From the NCBI GenBank assembly GCA_016124675.1, contig WGNG01000008.1, forward strand, positions 80,735-144,734: a stretch of 64,000 nt of DNA, in the 5' to 3' direction. The notes under the pieces are model-generated. The model saw only the letters and a program-made list of their open reading frames with translations. It had not been told where the DNA came from and did not search any database. Each line of letters starts with the position of its first letter. Positions within the stretch are counted from its first letter, which is position 1. The stretch comes from Alphaproteobacteria bacterium. GTDB lineage: Bacteria > Pseudomonadota > Alphaproteobacteria > Caulobacterales > Maricaulaceae. This document shows positions 9,885 through 18,402 of the stretch, piece by piece. Both the position numbers and the translations under genes were made by a program.

Positions 9885-11302
9885 GGACGCCGGTCACCGT
9901 CACGCGCGCGCAAGGCGGCGGCGATCACCGCGTCGGTCTGCTCTGCGGCGAGGCCCACATAGCTGGCCGGGTCCAGCAGGGCGGCGCGCGCCTCGGCGGA
10001 CAGCACGGCGGTGACCGCCTCGCTTCCGGCCATGGCATCGGACAGGCTCGCCCCGCTCTCGCGCGCATCGCTGGCCAGATCGCGCATCAAGGCCTCCGCC
10101 TCCTCGCGCGGCATGTGATCGGACAGGGCGAACACCACGCGCTGCGACAGGATCCAGCCCTGGCTGCGATCAAGATTGGCCCGCATGCGCGCGGGGAACA
10201 CCTCGAGCCGGTCAATCAGACGGCTGGCGTCGCGCAATTGCAATTCGATCTCCATGGACAGCTCCTCCACCTGGGTTATGGGGCGGGAGGTGTTGTCGCG
10301 TTCGAAAAAATTGATCACGTCGTCGGCGACCACTTCAGCCTGGCGCGGGATGACCCGGCCGCGGTGAATGAGCGCCTCGGACAGGGAGGGATTGGTCTTG
10401 TGCGGCATGGCGCTGGATCCCACCGCCCCGGCCGGCAGGCTCTCCTCCAGCTCTGCGATATCGGTGGACTGGAGCAGGAAGACCTCCTGGCCGAACCGGC
10501 TCCAGGAACGCGCGATCAGGCCGCACACCAGGGCGTATTCGGCGATGACGTCGCGCGACGAGTGCCAGTCATCCTCATAGGGCGGCTCAAGACCGAGATG
10601 CCCGGCCAGGCGCGCCTCCACCGCCATGGCGCGGGGTCCGAGCCCCAGATAGCTGCCCACCGCGCCTTTCATGATCGCCGAGCGCTCGATGCGCGCCAGC
10701 AGGCCGTGCAGCCGGTCGATGTGGCGGCGGTTCTCGCCGATCCACACGCTCAGCTTCTTGCCAAAGGTGATGGGCAAGGCGTGCTGGCCCAGCGTGCGCC
10801 CGATCATGGGCGTGGCGCGATGCTCGGCGGCCAGGGCGATCAGCTGAAGCTCGATGGTGCGAAGATCGTCGATCAGCGCCAGAACGCTGTCCTGCAGCTG
10901 GAGCATCAGCGCGGTGTCGTAAATGTCCACCGTGGTGGCGCCGTAATGGAGATAGGAGGCGCTTTCCTCGTCGAGCGCCCGGCGCAGCACGTTAAGCAGG
11001 GCCACCATGCGATGGCGCACAACGGCGTTCTCCGCCTCGATCTCGGCGAGCGGAATGTTCTGCGGCACGGCGGCGCGCACGATGGCGTCGGCGGCAGACT
11101 GCGGGATTACGCCCTCCTCGGCCTGGGCGCGCGCCAGCGCCGCCTCCACCCGCAGGACCCGGGCGTTGAGCTGGTCGGGCGTGAAGATCGCCGCGATCTC
11201 AAGCGCCGAGAGCGGCGGCGGGGCCTCCCGGGCCAGGGCGGGCCCGCCCGGAACCGTCCAGGCCAGCGCGGCGGCGGTGACAGCGCGCAGGACCGCGATC
11301 AT
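9881..11302 (-). CDS. Exported lyase of the adenylosuccinate lyase/aspartase superfamily
   Basis: A 473-residue protein with a clear Sec signal peptide (hydrophobic h-region, likely cleavage after GPALA near residue 24). That is unusual for this normally cytosolic superfamily. The body is PurB-like with intact catalytic landmarks: HYGATTVDIYDTA, GRTLGQHALPITFGKK with the general-acid His, and the mobile-loop signature GSSAMPHKTNP carrying the catalytic Ser. Most family members eliminate fumarate from N- or O-succinyl compounds; carboxymuconate cycloisomerase is an exception. The substrate is unknown. Start and stop overlap the neighbouring operon genes by 4 nt each. Confidence 0.83.
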   Translation of the reverse strand: MIAVLRAVTAAALAWTVPGGPALAREAPPPLSALEIAAIFTPDQLNARVLRVEAALARAQAEEGVIPQSAADAIVRAAVPQNIPLAEIEAENAVVRHRMVALLNVLRRALDEESASYLHYGATTVDIYDTALMLQLQDSVLALIDDLRTIELQLIALAAEHRATPMIGRTLGQHALPITFGKKLSVWIGENRRHIDRLHGLLARIERSAIMKGAVGSYLGLGPRAMAVEARLAGHLGLEPPYEDDWHSSRDVIAEYALVCGLIARSWSRFGQEVFLLQSTDIAELEESLPAGAVGSSAMPHKTNPSLSEALIHRGRVIPRQAEVVADDVINFFERDNTSRPITQVEELSMEIELQLRDASRLIDRLEVFPARMRANLDRSQGWILSQRVVFALSDHMPREEAEALMRDLASDARESGASLSDAMAGSEAVTAVLSAEARAALLDPASYVGLAAEQTDAVIAAALRARDGDRRP

Positions 11303-12609
11303 GCCGGACCTTTGAGACCGTGGAGGAGCAGGTGGAGATAATCCTCGCTCGCCGAGCGCGGGTCTTCAGCCAGGCTCCAGCCGGAGATATGGGTCGCTGC
11401 GGCCAGGGTGTAGCCGCCGTTCAGGAAGAGGACGCCGGCGAGAATCTCCTCGATCAGCCCGGTGTCGAGAGCGCGAATCTCTCCGGTCTCCATGCCCTCG
11501 GCCAGGGCGTCGCCGAGGCGCAGGGCGATATTGCGCATGCGGGTCTGGTAGCGCCGGCGCCGGGGCGAGGGAAGCACCGCCGCCATGCCGGGGCGGATCA
11601 GCGGCTCCACGCCCGCAGCCTGCCGGTAGATCAGCTCGGCGAGCACGCTGCGCACCCGGTTCAGCGCGGACAGCTCGGCGGCCTCGGCCAGGCTCAGGGC
11701 GCGCTCCACGATCTGCAGGGAACGGTCAAGGCACTGGTCCAGGAACTGCTCCTTGTCCTGGATGTGATAATAGAACGCCCCCCGCGACACCCCCAGCGCC
11801 GCGGCGACCTCGGCAAGGGACGCGCCGCCGAAACCCTTCTGGTTGAACAGCCGCGAACCGGCCTTGAGGAAGGCCTCGCGCTTCATCCGGTTGCGTGCGT
11901 CCCGGTCAAAGATCGCCAGCGTCTCATCGCTGGCCAGGTCAAGCGGCGCAGGCGCACCGGCCGCCGCGCCGGCTGCGGCGAGCCCGTGTCCAAGCAGATC
12001 AGCCAGCGCCGCCCGCGCCGCGCGGATGTCCCCCTCCTTGCCCGTCCCGCCCTGGCGTTCGGCAAGCCAGTCCAGCAATTCCAGCACCAGCACGGTGACC
12101 GGTTCAGGCCGTCGCACCGGCGCGCCCGCATGCGCGATCCAGCCGGCCACGAGCGCGTTGATCTGAGCCACCGCTTCGGCCACGCGCCCGGCGATCTGCA
12201 CCCGCACAGTGTCCGGCAGCGCCTCCAGATCCCGCAGGGCCGCCAGATGCGCCCGCCGCCCGCAGGCGGCCTCTTCAAGCTGGGCCGCATAGGCTGAGAC
12301 CAGCGCCTGGATGCGGTCAGCCGGATCGCCCTGCGCAGCCTGCGCGGTGCTGACGGCGTCGTGCAGGAAGTCGGCGGCGGCGCGGAAGACGGCCTCGGCG
12401 AGGTCTTCCTTGCTGGCAAAATAATAGGCGATGCTGGTCTTGGTCAGCCCCAGATCAGCGGCGACATCCTCCAGCCGGGTATGGGCGAAACCCTGCTCGT
12501 TGAAGCGCTGGGCCGCCGCGGACACGATCGCCCCGAGCTTGCGCTGGCGCTCCTGCTTGCGGGAGAAAGGCGAGCTGTGATCGGGGAAGTCCGGCCGCAG
12601 AACCGACAT
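11299..12609 (-). CDS. Tandem TetR-family transcriptional regulator
   Basis: About 436 residues containing two complete TetR DNA-binding modules in one chain. The first lies near residues 20-70 (AAQRFNEQGFAHTRLEDVAADLGLTKTSIAYYF) and the second near 240-290 (GSRLFNQKGFGGASLAEVAAALGVSRGAFYYH). Each is followed by its own ligand-binding-type helical region, so the protein mimics a covalent dimer. The ATG at 12609 follows AGGGAGG by 12 nt; the extra upstream frame is rejected because it looks like leader DNA. It heads the lyase/peptidase operon and is divergent from the TonB receptor, so it probably controls both. Confidence 0.85.
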   Translation of the reverse strand: MSVLRPDFPDHSSPFSRKQERQRKLGAIVSAAAQRFNEQGFAHTRLEDVAADLGLTKTSIAYYFASKEDLAEAVFRAAADFLHDAVSTAQAAQGDPADRIQALVSAYAAQLEEAACGRRAHLAALRDLEALPDTVRVQIAGRVAEAVAQINALVAGWIAHAGAPVRRPEPVTVLVLELLDWLAERQGGTGKEGDIRAARAALADLLGHGLAAAGAAAGAPAPLDLASDETLAIFDRDARNRMKREAFLKAGSRLFNQKGFGGASLAEVAAALGVSRGAFYYHIQDKEQFLDQCLDRSLQIVERALSLAEAAELSALNRVRSVLAELIYRQAAGVEPLIRPGMAAVLPSPRRRRYQTRMRNIALRLGDALAEGMETGEIRALDTGLIEEILAGVLFLNGGYTLAAATHISGWSLAEDPRSASEDYLHLLLHGLKGPA

Positions 12610-12707
12610 GGCGGATAGGGTCCTCCCTTCGATTGCACGCCCGGCGCGCCAGCCCGGACTCGCCGATACGGCGGCAAAAGGCAACCCGCCGCTTTAAATT
12701 TGAACCG

Positions 12708-12730
12708 AGTGTATCTTTTTCGTTGACACT
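12708..12730. promoter_or_regulatory. Possible regulator site in the regulator/receptor divergent promoter
   Basis: AGTGT (12708-12712) and ACACT (12726-12730) form short inverted arms in the AT-rich gap between the TetR-type gene and the TonB receptor. They overlap a TTGACA -35-like hexamer (12723-12728). The -10 hexamer is not clear and the arms are only 5 bp, so this is tentative. Confidence 0.3.
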
Positions 12731-12781
12731 GTCCAGCCAACCTTGCTCTCTTCACGAAAACACATAACCGGGGAGGGAATG

Positions 12782-15700
12782 ATGTCAATCAGAGCCATTT
12801 TGAATTCGGGCGCGGCGCTTGGCGCGCTGGCGCTGGGCGGGGCGGCGCTGGCGCAGGAGCCGGTGACGACACCGCAGCCGCAGCCGGCAGCGGAGCGCCA
12901 GGCGGATGACGTGATCATCGTCACCGGCACCAATATCCGGGGCGCGCGCATCAATGAGGCGCTCCCGGTCACGATCCTCACCGAAGCCGACCTGGCCGCC
13001 ATTGGCGGGGTGGACGGCGAGGACCTGATTCGCGCCCTGCCATCCCAGGGCAGCGTCCAGTTCCGCAACGACAACAACACCACCAACAATAACGCGCGCG
13101 GCGACATCGCCTCCATCAACCTGCGCTCCATCGGATCGAGCGGCACGCTGGTGCTGCTCAACGGACGCCGGGTCGTCAATCACCCGTCCACCCAGGCCGA
13201 ATTGTCCACACCGGTGACCACGGTGAACGTCAATGCCCTGCCGGTGGCAGGCATTTCGAGGGTGGAAGTGCTCAATGACGGCGCGTCAGCCATCTATGGC
13301 AGCGACGCGGTCGCCGGCGTGTTCAACACCATCCTGACCGACAATTTCACCGGGTTTAACGTGCAGGCGCGTCACCTCTGGGCGACAGGCAACGGCCTCA
13401 ACGAACAAACCCTGACCGCGCGCGGGGGCGAGGACTTCAACGGCGGGCGCACCAACGTGTCCTTCTCCGCCGAGTATTCGCGCCGCGAGGGCCTGTTCTC
13501 CAGGGAAATCCCGGCGGCGGCCAGCGAAGACATGCGCCCTCTGCTCGTGGGAACCAGTTTTGAAGACAGCGCGTCCTTCGACAATCGCGCCACCCAGACG
13601 CCCTGGGGTCAGTGGACGCTGAACACCACCTCGTCCACGCGCGTGCGCCGCAACGGGGCGACGCTGACCTCGACCGGGGGCGTCTTCCACTTCCAGCCCG
13701 ACACCTTCCCGGGATGCCTTGGCAATACCGCCAACGCCCTGTCCGTGCCTGGTCTGTGCATCGATGATGGCTCCCAGGACCGCGATCTGCGCTATGACGG
13801 CGCCACCGAGCGCTCGATCATCTCCGACCGCGACCGGTTCAACGCCTTCGCGTTTCTGAACCACGAGCTCGACAACGGGATGGAGATGTATGGCGAGCTG
13901 GGCTTCTACTGGGCCGAGACCCGCTCCACCAACGAGCCGCGCAACGGTATCGGAGGCACGGAGATTTCGGTTCCGGCGCAGTATTATTACAACCCGTTCG
14001 GTCCGGTGACGTTCTCTGACGGCCGGCCAAACCCCAACCGCCTCTCGGGCCTGACCAACGTCCCCGCTGGCGGTCTGCCGGTGTTCACCGATGCGGGCCG
14101 CTACCGCTTCGTCGATGTCGGCTTCCGCGACATCGTGGTGATCAACTCCCAGTTCCGCGCCCTGGGCGGCGCGCGCGGCACGTTCGGCCGATCCGGCTGG
14201 GATTGGGATTCGGCTGTCCTGTACAACCGCTCCTACGCCGAGGACTCGGTCAACAACTCGATCTCGCGCAGCCTCTTCCAGCGCGAGCTGCTGAAGGAAA
14301 CCCCGGACGTCTACAACCTGTTCAACGGGGGCGATCCGGCCAACCCGTCAGTAGGCGACGCCACGGCGAACCCGCGCAATCTGATCGAGCCGTTCCTGGT
14401 GGACGTGGTGCGCGAAAGCACCGCCGAGCTGGCGCTGGCGGACTTCCGGGTCAGCAATGGCGAGGTGTTCAATGTGCCCGGCGGCGCGGTCGGCATCGCC
14501 GCCGGCGTCGAGGCCCGCTATGAGGCCTATGACGAAGACCGCGACGCGCGGGTGGACGGGACCATCACCTTTACCGATCTGGTGACCGGCGAGTTCAGCG
14601 AAACCGATATCTACGGCACCAGCCCGACGCCGGACTCCAGCGGGTCGCGAGAAGTGCTGGCGGCCTTCGCCGAAGCATCGATCCCGCTCGTCAGCCCGGA
14701 CATGAACATCCCCCTCGTCGATACGTTCGACGTCCAGCTCGCCGCCCGATACGAGGAGTATTCCGACTTCGGCGGCAGCGGGATCAAGCCGCGCATCGCA
14801 GCGGCCTGGACCCCGTTCGGCGGCATCAAGTTCCGCGGCGCCTATTCTCAAGGCTTCCGCGCCCCCAACCTGATTGTCATCAATGAAGGCGTGGACCGGT
14901 CCAACGCCCGCGAAGACAGCTATGCCTGCGAAGCGGGCGCGCGTAACGGGACCTTCGCCAATTTTGGCGCCTGCACCGGCTTCAGCGAAGGGCGCACCGA
15001 GCGCCGTGCGGTCGCCGCCGATATCGGCCCGGAAGACGCGACGAACGTCACCTTTGGCGTGGTGCTTGAACCGCGCGGCATCACGGGGCCCATGCGCTTC
15101 CTCAACGGCCTGACCATCACCGTGGACCGTTGGGAGATCCAGCGCGAGAACGTGGTGGGCGTGTTCGGCGCCGAGAACCATATCAGCCTGGACTATCTCT
15201 TGCGCCTGCAGGGCAGTTCCAACCCCAACGTCGTGCGCGCCGCGCCGACGGTGGACCAGGTCGCCTTCTACGCGGCCGCCGGCCTTGATCCGGCCGGGGA
15301 CATCCTGTTCATCCAGGACACCTATGACAACAACGAGAATATCGATGTCGAGGGCACCGATTTCGGGGTGTATTACAGCTTCACCGATACCCGGCTTGGC
15401 GATTTCGACATCAAGGTCAACGCCTCCTACCTCGACACCTATTTCATCGCCCTGTCGCCGGGCGCCCAGCAAATCCGCGATGCAGTGGACAGCGGCGCCA
15501 TCTCCAATGAAATCACCGTGTCCCAGGAAGGTGAGATCATCCGTCAGGATGGTCAGCCGGAGTGGCGGATCGCCGGTGGCGTGACCTGGGCGCATCCCAA
15601 CGGTTTCGGGGCTGGCGTTCGCGCCGACTATACCAGCGACTTCATCGACACCGGCGTCAGCTTCAACGCGGCCGGCGAACCCTTCATCGTCGAGTCCTGG

Positions 15701-15892
15701 ACCTCAACCAATGCCTATGTCGAGTACACGGTCAGCCGTCCGGGCCCGCTTGAAGGCCTGAGGACACGGATCGGGGCCAACAACATCTTTGATGTGGACC
15801 CGCCGCTGGCCGACGAAACCAACGGCTATGACGCTGCCTATCACAGCGTGCGCGGCCGCCAGGTTTATATCGACCTGCGCCTCGCGTTCTGA
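12782..15892 (+). CDS. TonB-dependent outer-membrane receptor
   Basis: A 1036-residue receptor with a signal peptide (cleavage near ALAQ). The plug domain starts at about residue 40 with IIVTGTNIRG and contains LLNGRRVVNHP and DGASAIYGSDAVAGV. A 22-strand barrel follows, ending in IDLRLAF with the terminal Phe recognised by the BAM machinery. The ATG at 12782 is preferred over 12779 for spacing from GGAGGG. This receptor class in alphaproteobacteria takes up varied substrates, including sugars and peptides; sequence alone does not say which. It is followed after 52 bp by a secreted hydrolase and then a transporter. Confidence 0.93.
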   Translation: MSIRAILNSGAALGALALGGAALAQEPVTTPQPQPAAERQADDVIIVTGTNIRGARINEALPVTILTEADLAAIGGVDGEDLIRALPSQGSVQFRNDNNTTNNNARGDIASINLRSIGSSGTLVLLNGRRVVNHPSTQAELSTPVTTVNVNALPVAGISRVEVLNDGASAIYGSDAVAGVFNTILTDNFTGFNVQARHLWATGNGLNEQTLTARGGEDFNGGRTNVSFSAEYSRREGLFSREIPAAASEDMRPLLVGTSFEDSASFDNRATQTPWGQWTLNTTSSTRVRRNGATLTSTGGVFHFQPDTFPGCLGNTANALSVPGLCIDDGSQDRDLRYDGATERSIISDRDRFNAFAFLNHELDNGMEMYGELGFYWAETRSTNEPRNGIGGTEISVPAQYYYNPFGPVTFSDGRPNPNRLSGLTNVPAGGLPVFTDAGRYRFVDVGFRDIVVINSQFRALGGARGTFGRSGWDWDSAVLYNRSYAEDSVNNSISRSLFQRELLKETPDVYNLFNGGDPANPSVGDATANPRNLIEPFLVDVVRESTAELALADFRVSNGEVFNVPGGAVGIAAGVEARYEAYDEDRDARVDGTITFTDLVTGEFSETDIYGTSPTPDSSGSREVLAAFAEASIPLVSPDMNIPLVDTFDVQLAARYEEYSDFGGSGIKPRIAAAWTPFGGIKFRGAYSQGFRAPNLIVINEGVDRSNAREDSYACEAGARNGTFANFGACTGFSEGRTERRAVAADIGPEDATNVTFGVVLEPRGITGPMRFLNGLTITVDRWEIQRENVVGVFGAENHISLDYLLRLQGSSNPNVVRAAPTVDQVAFYAAAGLDPAGDILFIQDTYDNNENIDVEGTDFGVYYSFTDTRLGDFDIKVNASYLDTYFIALSPGAQQIRDAVDSGAISNEITVSQEGEIIRQDGQPEWRIAGGVTWAHPNGFGAGVRADYTSDFIDTGVSFNAAGEPFIVESWTSTNAYVEYTVSRPGPLEGLRTRIGANNIFDVDPPLADETNGYDAAYHSVRGRQVYIDLRLAF

Positions 15893-15906
15893 TCAAGCGG
15901 GATCCA

Positions 15907-15935
15907 GGGGCGCCGCCTGCCACAGGCGGCGCCCC
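15907..15935 (+). terminator. Intercistronic hairpin after the TonB receptor gene
   Basis: A 13-bp perfect stem (GGGGCGCCGCCTG with its complement) and a 3-nt loop, 14 nt after the receptor stop and 9 nt before the next start. There is no T-run, so an mRNA-stabilising or partial-attenuation element is more likely than a full terminator. Confidence 0.5.
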
Positions 15936-15944
15936 GATTGCGTC

Positions 15945-16811
15945 ATGCGCACCGCCCTCACCCTCATCCTGACCGCGTTCGCGGTGCTGACCGCCCCCGC
16001 CTCCAGCCAGGCGCTGCGTACGGGCAGTTTCGTGTTCGACGCCTGGCAGGGACCGCCCCTGCGCGTGTACTTCGTCGAACCCGCAGACGGGCCAATGGAC
16101 GGTGCGCCCGTGGTGATCGTGCTGCACGGCGTGGACCGCAACGCCGATGTCTACGCCCGCAACTGGCAGGAGCTGGCGGCTGTCTACGGCCTAAGGGTCT
16201 ATGCGCCGGAATTCACCAACGACGCCTTCCCCGGCGCCGCCATGTACAATCTCGGCGGCTGGGGCACGGACGGGCCATTCGCGTTCGCCGCCTTCGAGCC
16301 CTTGTTCGATGTGATCGCCGCGCGCGGCGGAGATGCGGCGGGCTATCACCTGTTCGGTCACTCGGCTGGAGCGCAGGTCGCCCATCGCGCCGTATTGCTG
16401 GAGCCGCTGCCGCGCCTCATCACCGCCTACGCCGCCAATGCCGGCTGGTATGCCCTGCCCCATGAGGGCGTGGCCTGGCCCTATGGCCTCAGCGGCGCCG
16501 GCATCGAAGAGGCGGCGGTGCGCGCCTGGCTGGAAGCCCCGCTGATGATTTTGCTGGGCGACCAGGACACCGATCCGCGCCACCGCCACCTGCGGCGCAC
16601 GCCAGACGCCGCCGCCCAGGGGCCCCACCGCTATGCCAGGGGCGCCTTTTTCGCCAGCGTCGGCCGGGCGCAGGCTGAAGCGCTCGGCGCTGACTTCAAC
16701 TGGCGCGTCGGGTCGGTTCCCGGCGTCGCCCATGACAATGCCGGCATGGCGCAGGCGGCGGCGGCGCTCATCGCGCAATATCCCGACGGCTTCACCGCGC
16801 CCGCCGACTAA
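15945..16811 (+). CDS. Secreted alpha/beta hydrolase, PHB-depolymerase/feruloyl-esterase-like
   Basis: A 288-residue protein with a Sec signal peptide (cleavage near PASSQA). The oxyanion strand is VVIVLHGVDRNAD, the nucleophile elbow is GHSAGAQ, the likely acid is Asp in LGDQDTD, and the likely base is His in GVAHDN. The pattern resembles the poly(3-hydroxybutyrate) depolymerase/LpqC esterase group, but substrate specificity is open. The long upstream open frame overlaps the receptor; the ATG at 15945 gives a proper signal peptide. It lies between the TonB receptor and the DASS transporter, presumably in one operon. Confidence 0.78.
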   Translation: MRTALTLILTAFAVLTAPASSQALRTGSFVFDAWQGPPLRVYFVEPADGPMDGAPVVIVLHGVDRNADVYARNWQELAAVYGLRVYAPEFTNDAFPGAAMYNLGGWGTDGPFAFAAFEPLFDVIAARGGDAAGYHLFGHSAGAQVAHRAVLLEPLPRLITAYAANAGWYALPHEGVAWPYGLSGAGIEEAAVRAWLEAPLMILLGDQDTDPRHRHLRRTPDAAAQGPHRYARGAFFASVGRAQAEALGADFNWRVGSVPGVAHDNAGMAQAAAALIAQYPDGFTAPAD

Positions 16812-16829
16812 TCGAGATCAGGACACGTC

Positions 16830-18293
16830 ATGACCGCATCCGAACCTGCAGCCGGTCCGGCCCTGTACCAGCGCATCGGCCTGGTCCTCGGACCGGTGGC
16901 TGCGGGGCTTGTGGCGACTGTTTTCGCGCCCGAAGGCCTGCCGCGCGAGGCCGTTCTGGTGGCCGCCATCGGCGTGCTGATGGCGATCTGGTGGGCGACC
17001 GAGGCCATTCCGGTAGCCGTCACCGCCTTCCTGCCCCTGGTCGCGCTGCCCATTCTTGACGTGGCGCCGCTGAGCAGTATGGCCGCGCCCTATGCCAATC
17101 CGATCATCTACCTGTTTTTCGGCGGCTTCGTGATCGCCCTGGCCATCGAGCGCTGCGGCCTGCACCGGCGCATTGCGCTGAGCGTGTTCGCGCTCTCCGG
17201 CGCCGATGCGCGTGGCCTCGTCGCCGGGTTCATGATCGCGGCGGCGTTCGTGAGCATGTGGATATCCAACACCTCCACGACGCTGATGCTCCTGCCCATC
17301 GCGGTTTCGGTGGTGACTGTCATCGCCGAAACCATGCCCACGCTGTCCTTGCGTCAGCGCAATCATTTCGGCATCTCGCTGCTGCTGGGACTGGCCTATG
17401 GCGCGACGCTGGGCGGGATGGCCACGCTGGTGGGTACGCCGCCCAACGCCTTCATGGCCGGCTTCATGGCTGATAACTATGGCGTGGAGATCGATTTCGC
17501 GCGCTGGATGCTGGTGGGCCTGCCGGTCACGCTGGTGCTGCTGCCGCTGGCCTGGCTGCTGCTGACCCGGATCATGTTCCCGATCGACTTCAAGGCTTCG
17601 CCCGAAACGCTGCGCTACATCAAGTCCATGCGCACCAGCCTGGGCTCCATGAGCAAGGCCGAGGTGCGCACCGCCGGCCTGTTCCTGTTTCTGGTGGCCG
17701 GCTGGCTCGGGCGCGGCTGGCTGGAAGGCCTGCCCTTCGTGGGCGATCTCAGCGACACCGGCGTGGCGATGATCGCCGCAATGGCGGCCTTCCTCATCCC
17801 GTCAGGCAAGAAGGGCGAGGCGCTGATGACCTGGGACAGCATGTCCCGCCTGCCCTGGGGCGTGCTGATCCTGTTCGGCGGCGGCCTTGCGCTGGCCGCG
17901 GCGGTGAGCAGCTCGGGCCTCGCCTTGTGGCTGGGCCAGCAGCTATCCGGAATCGGGACCGTCAACGCCGTGCTGCTGGTGGTCGCCGCCACGGCGCTGG
18001 TGATCTTCCTGACCGAGCTGACCAGCAATCTGGCCACCACCGCCACCTTCCTGCCGGTCATTGCCGCCATCGGGGTGGAGACCGGACAGGACCCGCTCAT
18101 CTATGTCATTCCCGTCACCCTGGCGGCGAGCTGCGCCTTCATGCTGCCGGTGGCCACGCCGCCCAACGCGGTGGTGTTCAGCTCCGGACTGGTGGCGATC
18201 CCGACCATGGCCCGGGTAGGCCTGGTGCTCAACATCATCGCGGTGGCTGTGCTCAGCGTGGTGGCGCTGGTGATCGCGCCGGCCGTGTTCTGA
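16830..18293 (+). CDS. DASS/SLC13-family sodium:dicarboxylate (anion) symporter
   Basis: A 487-residue inner-membrane transporter with about 11-12 hydrophobic segments. It has the paired Ser-Asn-Thr-type substrate/sodium motifs of the divalent anion:Na+ symporters: ISNTSTTLMLLP near residue 146 and TELTSNLATT near 395. The C-terminal LPVATPPNAVVFSSG matches the family signature. Typical substrates are succinate, fumarate, malate, citrate or sulfate. RBS AGGACA precedes the ATG. It is 18 bp downstream of the secreted hydrolase, which suggests import of a product released outside the membrane. Confidence 0.9.
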   Translation: MTASEPAAGPALYQRIGLVLGPVAAGLVATVFAPEGLPREAVLVAAIGVLMAIWWATEAIPVAVTAFLPLVALPILDVAPLSSMAAPYANPIIYLFFGGFVIALAIERCGLHRRIALSVFALSGADARGLVAGFMIAAAFVSMWISNTSTTLMLLPIAVSVVTVIAETMPTLSLRQRNHFGISLLLGLAYGATLGGMATLVGTPPNAFMAGFMADNYGVEIDFARWMLVGLPVTLVLLPLAWLLLTRIMFPIDFKASPETLRYIKSMRTSLGSMSKAEVRTAGLFLFLVAGWLGRGWLEGLPFVGDLSDTGVAMIAAMAAFLIPSGKKGEALMTWDSMSRLPWGVLILFGGGLALAAAVSSSGLALWLGQQLSGIGTVNAVLLVVAATALVIFLTELTSNLATTATFLPVIAAIGVETGQDPLIYVIPVTLAASCAFMLPVATPPNAVVFSSGLVAIPTMARVGLVLNIIAVAVLSVVALVIAPAVF

Positions 18294-18315
18294 GGCCGGG
18301 TTGAATGCGTTTTAA

Positions 18316-18391
18316 TGGTGGGCGGTGACGGGCTCGAACCGCCGACCCTCTCGGTGTAAACGAGATGCTCTACCAACTGAGCTAACCGCCC
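18316..18391 (-). tRNA. tRNA-Val (anticodon TAC)
   Basis: A 76-nt cloverleaf on the minus strand. The acceptor is GGGCGGT/ACCGCCC, the D arm GCTC...GAGC, the anticodon stem TCTCG/CGAGA with loop TTTACAC, and the T arm GGCGGTTCGAGCCCGTC, with discriminator A and an encoded CCA. Its 5' end is only 11 nt after the pheA stop, so the two may share a transcript. Confidence 0.97.
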
Positions 18392-18402
18392 CTGGCCTCT
18401 GT

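Noticed and set aside
12743..12781. Longer start for the TonB receptor
   Set aside because: The extra 13 codons contain the ribosome-binding site itself and would disrupt the signal peptide.
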